A stretch of 64,000 nucleotides of DNA from an uncultured Photobacterium sp. (GCF_947039875.1 NZ_CAMRAN010000004.1:62001-126000); one strand, 5' to 3'; positions 1 through 8,571 are shown, numbered from the stretch's first letter. The notes: a model not told the origin generated them from the letters alone. A program made the numbers and translations.

Positions 1-319
1 CGTTATCATGCTTGGTATGGTATTGGGCCAATTATTACCACGTTGTGAATTAGTCACATTAGTCGTACTTCTGAGCTCGTTACCACTGGTATTTAGTGCT
101 GGATTTATTTGGCCACCGTCAGCAATACCTACAGCGATTAACTATATTGCGCAACTTGCACCTTCAACTGCGGCAATTAATGGTTTTCTTGGACTTAATC
201 AACTTGGTGCGACATTTGCTCAAGAAATAGATCGTTGGGGACAGCTATGGTTACAGTTTATTGGTTTTGCAGGGATTAGTTATTGGTTAATGCGATGTTC
301 ACGACGAATAATTAAATAA
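1..319 (+). CDS. ABC-2 type transporter permease, C-terminal part (5' end outside window)
   Basis: The reading frame is open from the first bases of the window to a TAA at 317-319, so only about the last 105 residues are present. They hold two to three hydrophobic segments and the stretch FIWPPSAIPTAINYIAQLAP followed by a GFLGLNQLGA-like motif. This layout is typical of the last transmembrane helices of ABC-2 (DrrB/YhhJ-like) permeases, which form the membrane channel of an ABC exporter. The partner ATPase and membrane-fusion gene would lie upstream, outside the window. The first ATG in view (position 8) is internal and should not be taken as the start. A hairpin terminator follows directly, so this is the last gene of its operon. 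Family is fairly sure; substrate is unknown. Confidence 0.7.
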   Translation, partial: VIMLGMVLGQLLPRCELVTLVVLLSSLPLVFSAGFIWPPSAIPTAINYIAQLAPSTAAINGFLGLNQLGATFAQEIDRWGQLWLQFIGFAGISYWLMRCSRRIIK

Positions 320-320
320 T

Positions 321-350
321 AAAAAAGAGCATTTAGGTGCTCTTTTTTTT
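321..350 (+). terminator. Rho-independent terminator after the ABC permease
   Basis: The stem AAAGAGCA / TGCTCTTT with loop TTTAGG is followed by an eight-T run, directly after the permease stop codon. Confidence 0.85.
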
Positions 351-467
351 GCATTTAAATATACGCTGTTTTATATTGGCGCTAGTTGCGTAAATAAGAT
401 GTGGCAAATGTTAAAATTACAGCCACACTTAGTAAGTTGAATGAGACTTTAATAGTAGGAGATTGTC

Positions 468-956
468 TTGAGTCATAAATCGATGACAAATAAAAAAATG
501 ATGGTCGCTGTGGCAATGATATTGTCATTCGGTGTTGTAGGCTGTGCTCAAAATCCTTATGGCAATACTTATAATGTTGCTGAAGCTCGTACAATGCAAA
601 CTGTTTTGAGTGGGACAATTACCAAGCTAGATGCTGTGACAATGAATTCTGATGGTGAAAGCACGATAGGTACGCTTGCAGGTGCTGCTGTCGGTGGTAT
701 TTTAGCCTCGAAAATTGGTGGTGGTTCAGGCTCTGATATTGCAGCTATTGGCGGTGCTCTTGCTGGTGGTGCGTTAGGTAGTAGCGCTGGTGATGCAATT
801 AGTAAACGCCAAGGTGTCAACATTATCATTAAACTGGATAGTGGCCGTACTGTTGCCGTTGTACAGGAAGTTGATCCTAATATGCTCTTTAAAGTTGGAC
901 AACGCGTCGATCTTTATCAGCAAGGACGTACAACACGTGTTGTCTCAGCCAATTAA
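468..956 (+). CDS. slyB: SlyB/Pcp-family glycine-zipper outer-membrane lipoprotein
   Basis: A 162-residue lipoprotein. A hydrophobic leader ends in the lipobox FGVVGC, so Cys26 would be lipidated. The central third is a glycine zipper of the 2TM type (TLAGAAVGGILASKIGGG and GALAGGALGSSAGDAI), and the C-terminus is a small beta domain. This matches SlyB/Pcp lipoproteins, which in enterobacteria belong to the PhoPQ regulon and support outer-membrane integrity. The chosen start is TTG at 468, because an AGGAG sits seven bases upstream; an in-frame ATG at 483 is the alternative and would still give a full leader. The gene stands alone between two terminators. The family is clear; the symbol is by similarity only. 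Confidence 0.8.
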   Translation: MSHKSMTNKKMMVAVAMILSFGVVGCAQNPYGNTYNVAEARTMQTVLSGTITKLDAVTMNSDGESTIGTLAGAAVGGILASKIGGGSGSDIAAIGGALAGGALGSSAGDAISKRQGVNIIIKLDSGRTVAVVQEVDPNMLFKVGQRVDLYQQGRTTRVVSAN

Positions 957-975
957 TCTGACAGCATGATTGATA

Positions 976-1003
976 AAAAGGCAGTGAGTACTGCCTTTTT
1001 TAT
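976..1003 (+). terminator. Rho-independent terminator after slyB-like gene
   Basis: The stem AAAAGGCAGT / ACTGCCTTTT with loop GAGT runs into a T-rich tail 20 bases after the stop codon. Confidence 0.85.
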
Positions 1004-1006
1004 TGC

Positions 1007-1356
1007 CTATTATTTAACAATATGATTTTTAACTTTCATTGGTTGTTACTTTGTTAGGGTCAATGTTTCCCTGGATGTTTTTTTGTGAACGTTGAATCTG
1101 TTTTTTTTAACAAATTATTATGCTGTTAGTCATGATTTAATTATCATGAGATGCTGTTTTTTTAACACCTTTAACTTTTTGCCCTGTTAATCGTGTATCT
1201 GTTGGGGGTTTATCTGGTATGATCAGTCTACTTATCAATGCTGTGAAGGAATATTCCAAAGGTCAAATAATGAACGAATAATTAAATTGTAACTAATTGT
1301 GTCAAAGAGTAGGCTGTGCGTTATTCTAAATACCCTCTTTGAACGACGCATATTTA
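1007..1356. promoter_or_regulatory. Gene-free leader of the MFS gene with dyad and direct repeat
   Basis: About 350 bases without a convincing ORF. CATGAT (1131-1136) and ATCATG (1143-1148) form a dyad with a six-base spacer. It is flanked by two near-identical copies of CTGTTTTTTTAACA (about 1098-1112 and 1153-1166). The symmetry suggests an operator for the downstream transporter gene, but I cannot name the regulator. Confidence 0.35.
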
Positions 1357-2643
1357 ATGAATAATCCTAAGCTCGATGCGACTTATAAACGCCTTCGTTG
1401 GCAAATAATTATCACGACTTTCTTAACTTATACAGTGATGTATATTTCAAGAAAAGCGTTTGCCGCTGCGGCACCATTGTTAATGAAAGATCTTGGCATG
1501 ACTGTGGTTCAGTTTGGTTTAGCCTCATCGATTTATTATATTCTATACGGCCTTTCAAAATTTAGTTCAGGCCTTCTTGCCGATAGAATTAACCCTCGTT
1601 TATTTTTAGCTCCAGTACTCGTTGTTATTGCCATTATTAACGTCGGTATTGGTATGACGAACAGTGTCACGATGCTGTTAGTGTTGTATTGTTCAACTGC
1701 GATTGTTCAAGGTTGTGGTTTTCCACCTATTGCGAAAGCGATTAGTCAGTGGTATTCAAAATCTGAACGTGGCGGTTGGTATTCACTTTGGAATACTTCG
1801 CATAATGTCGGTGGTGCATTAGCCCCATTAATTGCCTCTGCTGTGATCGCTTACACAGGTAACTGGCGTTATGCGTTTTATGTTCCAGCTGCTATTACCG
1901 CAGTACAAGCCTTGATTGCCGCTATTTTGATGCGCGGTAAGCCTGAAAATTATGGTCTACCGAACGTTGGTGTATGGCGTAATGATGCGAAACAATTAGA
2001 AATTAATGAGCGTTCTGAAGCTGGATTATCAATGTGGGTAATGTTTCAGCGCTACATTTTAACTAACCCAATTATTTGGTTAGCGATTGGCGGTGATTTA
2101 TGTATCTACGTTATTCGTACTGTTTCAAGTGACTGGGTAAGTGTTTACTTCGTTGATGTGCTGCATTGGGATTTGGTTAAGTCTAATTCTTTAGTGGCTT
2201 GGTTTGAAGTCGGCGGTATTGTTGGCGGCTTAACCTCTGGTATTATCTCCGATAAATTCTTTGGTGCCGATCGTTGGAAAACAATTTTAATTTATAGCTT
2301 TGTGTTGATTGGCGGTATGGTTGGTGTTGCTCTAACTATCCATTTGAGTTACCTGCTTGTTGCACTATGTTTCTTTATTATCGGTGCTGGTATTTATGCT
2401 CCACAGATGCTATTTGCTTTAGGCATTATTGAAGCGTCACATGCTGATGGTGCGGGTGCGGCAACAGGCCTTAAAGGTGGTGTTACATATATTGGTGCTG
2501 CGCTTGCTGGTGCGCCGATTGCAATGATTGAAACTGCTTATTCATGGAATGGTGTGTTTACATTGTTAGCTGCTATCGCTGTAACATTAGTTGTGTTAAT
2601 TTGCGTTATTATCCGCGTTGATAGTAAACGTTTACCTATGTAA
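1357..2643 (+). CDS. MFS transporter of the organophosphate:phosphate antiporter family (GlpT/UhpT/UhpC/PgtP)
   Basis: A 428-residue polytopic protein with about twelve hydrophobic helices. The N-terminal signature YRRLRWQ-like start, YISRKAF in helix 1, LADRINPR in the loop after helix 2 and the long central loop MRGKPENYGLP fit the GlpT/UhpT/UhpC/PgtP family, which exchanges phosphate esters for inorganic phosphate. UhpC-type members can act as sensors, but no two-component genes lie beside it, so transport is more likely. ATG at 1357 is preferred; the frame is open to a TTG at 1339, and neither has a strong ribosome-binding site. The substrate (hexose-P, glycerol-P or phosphoglycerate) cannot be decided from sequence alone. 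Confidence 0.75.
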   Translation: MNNPKLDATYKRLRWQIIITTFLTYTVMYISRKAFAAAAPLLMKDLGMTVVQFGLASSIYYILYGLSKFSSGLLADRINPRLFLAPVLVVIAIINVGIGMTNSVTMLLVLYCSTAIVQGCGFPPIAKAISQWYSKSERGGWYSLWNTSHNVGGALAPLIASAVIAYTGNWRYAFYVPAAITAVQALIAAILMRGKPENYGLPNVGVWRNDAKQLEINERSEAGLSMWVMFQRYILTNPIIWLAIGGDLCIYVIRTVSSDWVSVYFVDVLHWDLVKSNSLVAWFEVGGIVGGLTSGIISDKFFGADRWKTILIYSFVLIGGMVGVALTIHLSYLLVALCFFIIGAGIYAPQMLFALGIIEASHADGAGAATGLKGGVTYIGAALAGAPIAMIETAYSWNGVFTLLAAIAVTLVVLICVIIRVDSKRLPM

Positions 2644-2663
2644 TATTTTGATTTTATAGGTAA

Positions 2664-2694
2664 TAAAAAAGCGACCATCATGGTCGCTTTTTTT
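2664..2694. terminator. Bidirectional terminator between MFS gene and DUF1704 operon
   Basis: The stem AAAAAGCGACCA / TGGTCGCTTTTT has loop TCA, with A-run and T-run on opposite sides. It can therefore end transcription of both convergent units. Confidence 0.85.
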
Positions 2695-2742
2695 GTATTT
2701 CGATATTAGTAATAATAAAAGATGAAAAATTTATACCGCAGA

Positions 2743-4728
2743 TTATCGAATAGAGTTCAACATAAAATCCATCACAGGATCTATATCGGCATCAATATCC
2801 AATGCTTTTGGCATAAAGCTTGGTGTATTCAAAATACCACGTTCAATCAGTTCATCGAGTAACGGCTTAAATTCAAACCCTGTTTTACCAATAAATAATG
2901 AGGTTAAGTCTTCTGTTTGGTATGCATGAATGGCATCTTTTAAGCCGCGTAAATAAAGGAAGTCTTTTGTAAAACCACCTCCACGATAAGCTCGCGCAGT
3001 AATGGTAAAGGCTTCATCATCGCACACGTCATAATCATGACGTAAACTATTAAAACAATCGTTAAAACTATCGCCATTAACCATCATTTCAACCGCAACC
3101 ACACGTAACGCCAATGTTTTTAAGCGATGCAGTGGAAAGTTGCCAGATAAATGTTCACATAAAATCGCAAGACCTTCTTGAGTATGGGTATTACCCGGTA
3201 AGCCTAGTTGTAAAATTTTAAGTGGTTGTCTTTCAGCGTTTACTGAAGTAACAAGGTGAACACCTAATTCATGGTGAATCAAGGCGTCTAAATCATCTTG
3301 AGTAAAGCGGCTATTTGGATTAACTTTAATCACTTTGCCACTCACCATCGCGCGAGCAATTAATTGCTTTGATGATACTACTTTACAAGGGATATCATAT
3401 TCAGCCGCCGCGATTTTAAAGGCTTCGATAGCTTCTTTGGCATTGATATTTGCAGGTTGTTGATCTTTATATTCACACGCATGCAAAATAAATTTTGCAT
3501 TGGCGATATCACGCTCATCAGGCTGGCCGTAATAACGCAGTGAGTTATATAAAAACTCATCAGTACCAATGCTACAAAGCAAATCAATACGTACAGCTAA
3601 CTGATCGATGACCTTACGGTACATTTTTTGTACATCAGCATCACGGATTGTTTCAACGGGTAAGCGATAAAGCTGCTCACGGAATTTATACGGATCCAAA
3701 TCCAGTTGACGGTAAGTGAATTGTGGCTGATAACTGTATGGCTTATTTAAAAAACGTCTTTTTTCTTGTTTTAAGTTAGTAGGGTTAATATAGCTTAAGG
3801 TATTAATTCCTCGTGCTATTTTATACAGCTTACGGTCAAGATTAAGTACTTCTTTGGAAAGATTCGATGCTAAAACATCACTGCCTGTAAGTCCTTTCGC
3901 TTTGGTGCGTTTTGTGATCGTAAACGCTGCGTGTTCAGTGATTACTGTTTTCATTGATTCTTTTAGTTTTTCAATCACGAGAGGATAGGCTTCACCCCCT
4001 TCTTCGTTCATGAAAATCTTCTTCACCTCAATCGGTATAATTAAGGTATTTTTGAAATGTTGCTTAATAAAAGCGGCTTGATAGCCTAAACCTTTAAAAA
4101 TATCATTCTCAAGTGCATTAACATCAATATTAGGCAGCTCAATATTGTTAAGCCCTTCTAACAGGACATCAATTTCTTTGCGCCAGCGACGACGATTAAT
4201 CTGCATAGTACCTACATTAAATGTCGGTGTTGCAGTATCAATGCGTTGGTAATTGTACGAATGAATGTCGTAAATTAGGCATAGTCCAAATTGCAGCTCT
4301 AACGTCTCTACTAAGCACTGAAGAATACGGTAGTAACTTTGGTGTTTAGCCAAGGTTATTTCGCGTTCAGCATCACTGATAGGCGTTGACCAAACATTCT
4401 TACCCCATGCGTCATCATAGATGCAATTTTCGGGTGTACGATTGAGATCATACTCATAACGTGAATCTTCACCTTGTAATACAATCGGTAATGAAGAAAT
4501 AAAATCACCAGTAAAGGGATCTTCTTCAAAATAACGTTCTTCTTCAGTCAATGCACACTGTGATTGCAATGACTGACGTAGTTTATGACCGTTATGGATC
4601 GCTGTTGCGATATAAGGCTGATACTCACTGATGCGAATCATTAAGCTGCCATCATTGAGATGGGCTTCAAATGGCGTAAGAGTGCGGATTTTTTCTAAAA
4701 TTTCTAACTCAGTAAGCTGCATCTGCAA
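2743..4728 (-). CDS. N-formylglutamate amidohydrolase-like / DUF1704 (QEGLA, MATCAP-type peptidase) fusion protein
   Basis: A 661-residue, apparently cytosolic two-domain protein. Residues about 30-270 resemble N-formylglutamate amidohydrolases (AIHNGHKLRQ, the EEDPFTGDF segment, DIHSYN). From about residue 330 on it is a DUF1704 domain, whose members are often annotated as 'flavohemoglobin expression-modulating QEGLA motif protein'. It has a zinc motif HELGVH (His486, Glu487, His491; HExxxH) and QEGLA at 517-521. The eukaryotic MATCAP tyrosine carboxypeptidase belongs to the DUF1704 family and uses HExxxH, so a peptidase role is reasonable. The gene overlaps the end of the ATP-grasp gene by 20 bases, implying translational coupling. 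The combined role may be making and trimming a peptide-like metabolite or a protein tail; that is inference. Confidence 0.75.
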   Translation of the reverse strand: MQMQLTELEILEKIRTLTPFEAHLNDGSLMIRISEYQPYIATAIHNGHKLRQSLQSQCALTEEERYFEEDPFTGDFISSLPIVLQGEDSRYEYDLNRTPENCIYDDAWGKNVWSTPISDAEREITLAKHQSYYRILQCLVETLELQFGLCLIYDIHSYNYQRIDTATPTFNVGTMQINRRRWRKEIDVLLEGLNNIELPNIDVNALENDIFKGLGYQAAFIKQHFKNTLIIPIEVKKIFMNEEGGEAYPLVIEKLKESMKTVITEHAAFTITKRTKAKGLTGSDVLASNLSKEVLNLDRKLYKIARGINTLSYINPTNLKQEKRRFLNKPYSYQPQFTYRQLDLDPYKFREQLYRLPVETIRDADVQKMYRKVIDQLAVRIDLLCSIGTDEFLYNSLRYYGQPDERDIANAKFILHACEYKDQQPANINAKEAIEAFKIAAAEYDIPCKVVSSKQLIARAMVSGKVIKVNPNSRFTQDDLDALIHHELGVHLVTSVNAERQPLKILQLGLPGNTHTQEGLAILCEHLSGNFPLHRLKTLALRVVAVEMMVNGDSFNDCFNSLRHDYDVCDDEAFTITARAYRGGGFTKDFLYLRGLKDAIHAYQTEDLTSLFIGKTGFEFKPLLDELIERGILNTPSFMPKALDIDADIDPVMDFMLNSIR

Positions 4729-5734
4729 TTACCTTCCGAAAATCGTTTTTGCGAGTGATGCCAACTTCTTTTGCCATCACAACGCTTTCTACAAAATCCA
4801 GCACATTACGCTGTAACTTCACACGGTTTAAGCGATTAATACGGGTAATGCCGCCTGGACTTAACACATTGACTTCAACTAATTTGCCGTTAATCACGTC
4901 TAAACCAACGAAGTAAAGGCCATCACGGACTAACTTAGCACCAATGTGCTTACAAAGGGCAAGTTCTTGCTTAGTCAGCACGTGTTTTACTTCGCGGCCA
5001 CCTGCATGAATATTTGAGCGTACATCACCTTCTGCTGGGATACGACGCATAGCGCCAATAGGCTCACCATTTAGTAGCATGATGCGCACGTCGCCTTGTT
5101 CTGCGCCTTCAATGTAGTCCTGAAGAATCACGTAGTTCTGATCATCTCCAATGTAGAAATCTAATAGTGATTTCACACTTGATTTAGCGCTCTTTTCAAT
5201 CAAGATCACGCCTTTTCCGCCGTAACCATTTAACGGCTTAAGGATCATGCGTTCTTGTGGTGATTCATCAAGAACACGTTCAAGGTAATCACGGTTTTTA
5301 GATACATGAGTAACAGGAATAAATTCTTTGTTTGGATCGGGTAATGAAGCGGTATAAAGTTTATTATTTGCCACACGTAGGCCATCAATATCGTTAACGA
5401 TAAAGGTATGGTCGCGTACTGAATCAAGGAAGTTCAGCGCCATGGTGTCTAATGGCGGGTTAGCACGCATAAAGATAACGTCAAATCCCGCTAATGGTAG
5501 TTCGGCGTTATTAAATTCAGCTTTGCGGTAGAAGCTTGGAATATTGTTTGAGACTTCACCTTTTTTTAATACGTTGCAGAAAGCAATTGCCATACTGTCG
5601 CGCATGGTTAAGTTACTCGGTGTTGTGATTGCAACCGTGTGACCGCGACTTGCGGCTTCATGAATCAGGCGCAAAGTAGAGTCGTTTTCTGCTTCAACGC
5701 GTTCCCACGGATACATAACAAAACAAATTTTCAT
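4709..5734 (-). CDS. Glutathione synthase-like ATP-grasp ligase
   Basis: A 341-residue cytosolic protein with the ATP-grasp architecture of prokaryotic glutathione synthase (GshB). It has an N-terminal pre-ATP-grasp domain starting MKICFVMYPWERV, the glycine-rich loop PLNGYGGKGV, the segment DVRIMLLNGEPIGAMRRIP, a SNIHAGG loop, and the metal-binding end GLDVINGKLVEVNVLSPGG. GshB joins glycine to gamma-glutamylcysteine. No gshA lies here and the partner is a DUF1704 fusion, so this may be a specialised paralog with another substrate rather than the housekeeping enzyme. It is the first gene of a two-gene minus-strand operon. The ATG at 5734 is followed immediately by the conserved start of the family. 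Confidence 0.75.
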   Translation of the reverse strand: MKICFVMYPWERVEAENDSTLRLIHEAASRGHTVAITTPSNLTMRDSMAIAFCNVLKKGEVSNNIPSFYRKAEFNNAELPLAGFDVIFMRANPPLDTMALNFLDSVRDHTFIVNDIDGLRVANNKLYTASLPDPNKEFIPVTHVSKNRDYLERVLDESPQERMILKPLNGYGGKGVILIEKSAKSSVKSLLDFYIGDDQNYVILQDYIEGAEQGDVRIMLLNGEPIGAMRRIPAEGDVRSNIHAGGREVKHVLTKQELALCKHIGAKLVRDGLYFVGLDVINGKLVEVNVLSPGGITRINRLNRVKLQRNVLDFVESVVMAKEVGITRKNDFRKVIADAAY

Positions 5735-5787
5735 AGCTATACCAAAAAGTGGCCTGTTAAATTATCGTACAGGCTAATATAAAGAAA

Positions 5788-5815
5788 TAAGCCATCACAC
5801 AGAGTGGGATGGCTT
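5788..5815 (-). terminator. Terminator of maoP
   Basis: The stem AAGCCATC / GATGGCTT lies just past the maoP stop. Read on the minus strand it is followed by a T-rich tail. Confidence 0.7.
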
Positions 5816-5861
5816 CATTTTGTTGGCGATTGTTTTGAAAATCCGTTTCTGTAAGTGCTAT

Positions 5862-6218
5862 TTAATAATCGATATCGTTATCAGTGCCACTATCGCTATC
5901 ATCATCTTCACCGTAAGAGCCTGTCGTATGAGCTCGTTGTGAAACACATAATGTATAACTACGTGTTTTATGACTGGTATGGTTTAGGTATTTGAGCCAA
6001 CATTTACCAAATTCAGACACTGCCTGTTGTTGACCTTGAATCTCAGCTAAGAACTGAATTTCAGAATCATCAATAGGTTGGGTGGTGCCGTCAAATAGAG
6101 CCCGCATAGAACGTCCATAATTTTCTAAGACGCTGGCTTCACTAATAGTAAAAATACCCGAGCGGTTAAAGCCGCGTGGGAAATTTTTATCGTCGTAAAA
6201 TTTACCTTCACTTCTCAT
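5862..6218 (-). CDS. maoP: MaoP, Ori macrodomain organisation protein (DUF413)
   Basis: A 118-residue protein with the DUF413/MaoP signature FYDDKNFPRGFNRSG near the N-terminus, followed by FTISEASVLENYG. The family is about 110 residues long in enterobacteria. In Escherichia coli MaoP (formerly YifE) works with the maoS site to constrain the Ori macrodomain. The C-terminus is very acidic (GEDDDSDSGTDNDIDY), as in other members. The gene faces away from hdfR, the same pairing seen in enterobacteria, which strengthens both calls and suggests that the window lies in the part of the chromosome near the origin. An AAGGA-like site precedes the ATG. Confidence 0.85.
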   Translation of the reverse strand: MRSEGKFYDDKNFPRGFNRSGIFTISEASVLENYGRSMRALFDGTTQPIDDSEIQFLAEIQGQQQAVSEFGKCWLKYLNHTSHKTRSYTLCVSQRAHTTGSYGEDDDSDSGTDNDIDY

Positions 6219-6437
6219 TCATAAAGTCCTTGATGTGATTTGCGCTGATATTTATCCAGACTTGCGAAGTTGTAAATCAATTATTTTTTATTGTTACGAT
6301 GAAAATATTTAATTAATATTCAGTGATAATAGGTTGTACTATTCTATAAGGTATTAACATTGAATTTATTCGCTATATAATGACAGGCTTATACCGTTTT
6401 TTTTATTTAACCTACTCTTATTATTGAGAATATTTCC

Positions 6438-7298
6438 GTGGATACTGAATTACTTAAAACGTTCTTGGAAGTTACCAAAACACGTCACTTTGGTCGTGCT
6501 GCAGATAACTTATATTTGACCCAATCTGCAGTTAGCTTTCGTATCCGCCAGCTTGAGTCACAATTAGGTAATCCGCTATTTTCTCGTCAGCGTGGAAATG
6601 TGCATCTTACTGCTGCTGGTGAACGTTTACAGCCTTATGCAGAAGCAATTTTGCAAACTTGGGGTCGGGCTAAACAAGATGTGGCGTTAACTGATAGCCT
6701 AAATACCCAGCTAGCGATTGGCGCATCACCTTTATTTTGGGAGTTTGATGGTATCTCAGCTTGGATTAATCATATTTATGCCACTGTGCCTGGTCTTGCT
6801 TTACGTTTAGAGTCTGTAAAACGAGAAGGTATGGCAAAACGATTGTTTGATAAAAGTATTGATTTGTTCATTACCAGTGAACCTCCTAAAATTGAAAACT
6901 TATATGTTCAAAAAGTACGTGATTATCAATTACAGCTAGTGACTCATCAGCCTAATTGTAATGTACATAGTGTGCGTGACATGCCTTTAATCTATCTTGA
7001 TTGGGGAACCCGTTTTTCGGTGGAACACAGTCGCATACCTGAATTACAGCGTACGCCTGTACTGCATACCCATTCATGCAAAATGGCACTCGATTATCTT
7101 TTGGCAAATGGCGGAGTCGGATATTTCCCTTCTTTTGTTGTTGGTAATAGTGCTGTTTCAGATAAATTGTATGTTGTTGAAGACGCACCAATTATGGAGC
7201 AAAGTCTTTATTTAGTATGGCGCGAAGGTAGTGAAAAAGAAGCATTAATTAATGCAATTGTCGATGTTCCGTTTCAGAATGTGATCGAAAGCATTTGA
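6438..7298 (+). CDS. hdfR: HdfR, LysR-type transcriptional regulator
   Basis: A 286-residue LysR-family regulator. Residues 1-60 form the winged helix-turn-helix: MDTELLKTFLEV, TRHFGRAADNLYLTQSAVS and FRIRQLESQLG are close to E. coli HdfR, which represses flhDC and activates glt genes. The remainder is the effector-binding domain, which is less conserved. The start is GTG at 6438, the only start giving the family N-terminus (MDTELL). It is divergent from maoP with a 219-base shared promoter region, consistent with autoregulation typical of LysR proteins. Orthology is well supported by sequence and neighbour. Confidence 0.85.
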   Translation: MDTELLKTFLEVTKTRHFGRAADNLYLTQSAVSFRIRQLESQLGNPLFSRQRGNVHLTAAGERLQPYAEAILQTWGRAKQDVALTDSLNTQLAIGASPLFWEFDGISAWINHIYATVPGLALRLESVKREGMAKRLFDKSIDLFITSEPPKIENLYVQKVRDYQLQLVTHQPNCNVHSVRDMPLIYLDWGTRFSVEHSRIPELQRTPVLHTHSCKMALDYLLANGGVGYFPSFVVGNSAVSDKLYVVEDAPIMEQSLYLVWREGSEKEALINAIVDVPFQNVIESI

Positions 7299-7453
7299 TG
7301 TGAATTATTTATCATTACCAGTAAAATAACTTGTTGTACGGGAGCGAATTCCTGAATTAGTCTAAGAAAAAATACTGCTAGGGTTAGAAACAATGAGCTA
7401 TGGACCGGATTGTCTGTCATGTTTTTTACATCAACTTAGCACTGTTTTGTCAC

Positions 7454-7484
7454 AATAGAACATTACAATTGCCAGTGTTCTATT
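7454..7484. other. Hairpin ahead of the 54-residue gene
   Basis: AATAGAACA (7454-7462) and TGTTCTATT (7476-7484) form a perfect nine-base stem with a 13-base loop, 40 bases before the ATG at 7525. It could end hdfR transcription, act as an operator, or fold in the leader of the small gene. Confidence 0.45.
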
Positions 7485-7524
7485 TTAATAATTATCTACT
7501 CTGGATGTAGTTCAGGAAACGCAA

Positions 7525-7689
7525 ATGGCTAAGTTAAACCAAAAATTTCACAAAGGCAGCAAATCAAAATTCAATTCTGAATTTGCAGATGATTTTCAGG
7601 ATTTAGATCTGCAATCTCGTGGTAAGAAGAAACGTCGTGTGACTCGTTCGCGTTTCGATAGCCCGGAGTACAGCGATTTCGATTATTAA
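7525..7689 (+). CDS. Small basic/acidic protein of unknown function (54 residues)
   Basis: ATG at 7525 preceded by CAGGAAACGCAA, a good ribosome-binding site. The product begins MAKLNQKFHKGSKSKF, has an acidic middle (ADDFQDLDL), a strongly basic patch (RGKKKRRVTRSRF) and an acidic, aromatic end (DSPEYSDFDY). No signal peptide or membrane helix. The charge pattern suggests nucleic-acid or ribosome binding, but I do not recognise the family. A strong terminator follows and a hairpin precedes, so it is a stand-alone transcription unit. Confidence 0.7.
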   Translation: MAKLNQKFHKGSKSKFNSEFADDFQDLDLQSRGKKKRRVTRSRFDSPEYSDFDY

Positions 7690-7732
7690 TAGTGATGTGT
7701 AATTCACGATAAAAGATCGGCAATTAAGCATT

Positions 7733-7767
7733 AAAAAAGGCGTACCTAGAAGGGTACGCCTTTTTAT
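7733..7767 (+). terminator. Rho-independent terminator after the 54-residue gene
   Basis: The stem AAAAGGCGTACC / GGTACGCCTTTT is followed by a T run; an A-run upstream would let it work in reverse too. Confidence 0.85.
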
Positions 7768-7821
7768 TATTTAATCGTGTTACAAAATATATGCTGTCGT
7801 GATAAATATAATAACTAGCAG

Positions 7822-8298
7822 TTATGATGCACTTTTTTGTTCACTTAACGTAGCATAACGGTGTAGCAACTCAGTTAACACACTGACCCAATCAAACGCA
7901 TTATCTGGTGCATTGATTAAGATTTTTTCTACTTCAGCACAGTGTTGTTCTAATGTTATTGCTTCTTCTAGCTGAAAAGATATGGCATAAAAATGCCATA
8001 ATAATAAACGGATCATACGCTCACTATTTTGTTTGGCATTATCAGAATCAGAAAATGCAACATTTACTTCCCCTAAGGCAATTGCTGTCATGCGTAGCAT
8101 CGCATCAAACTGGGTTGATTTTAAACGCTCGTCACTATCAATTTCTTCTTGATCAAAGGTAAATATTTCTTGCATTACATCTTCTGGTACCATACGACCG
8201 ATTACGCGAAGACTAAATTCTTCTAATTCATGTCGCGGCATGGTTAAAAGGCAGTTTAAAGTATAATCACGTTGCATATAATTTCTCGCAGATACCAC
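7822..8298 (-). CDS. Hypothetical protein, 158 residues
   Basis: A soluble, acidic and mostly helical protein beginning MVSARNYMQRDYTLNCLLTMP, without signal peptide or membrane helix. It carries stretches such as EEFSLRVIGRMVPEDVMQEIF and a C-terminal helix with DWVSVLTELLHRYA. I do not recognise the family. It ends convergently with the small gene at 7525 and starts about 270 bases before mrcB on the opposite strand, so it could share a regulatory region with the cell-wall gene. The codon use fits the neighbours and the frame is free of breaks, so it is very likely a real gene. Confidence 0.65.
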   Translation of the reverse strand: MVSARNYMQRDYTLNCLLTMPRHELEEFSLRVIGRMVPEDVMQEIFTFDQEEIDSDERLKSTQFDAMLRMTAIALGEVNVAFSDSDNAKQNSERMIRLLLWHFYAISFQLEEAITLEQHCAEVEKILINAPDNAFDWVSVLTELLHRYATLSEQKSAS

Positions 8299-8571
8299 GA
8301 CGCCGATCAGGATTGATCATAGGCGAATAAATAAAGAAGCGTATTTTGGAGTATTTATGTCTAAAAGGCTAATAAAACCCAAATTGATAGATTAGTGTGA
8401 AAATATCTGGCAACGTGATGATAACCAAATTTACATATTAAGTTATAGTAATTCTATTTAAAATCAGTGTGCAAATACTGGTATCATTTAGTGAATGCTT
8501 TACCAAAATACGTTGGCTGCCACCCTGATTTATAAGGTGGTAAGGACGAACTTATTACATTGAACAGGCTT

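Noticed and set aside
569-829. Minus-strand frame inside the slyB-like gene
   Set aside because: The proline/alanine-rich product is the complement of the glycine zipper; no start signal.
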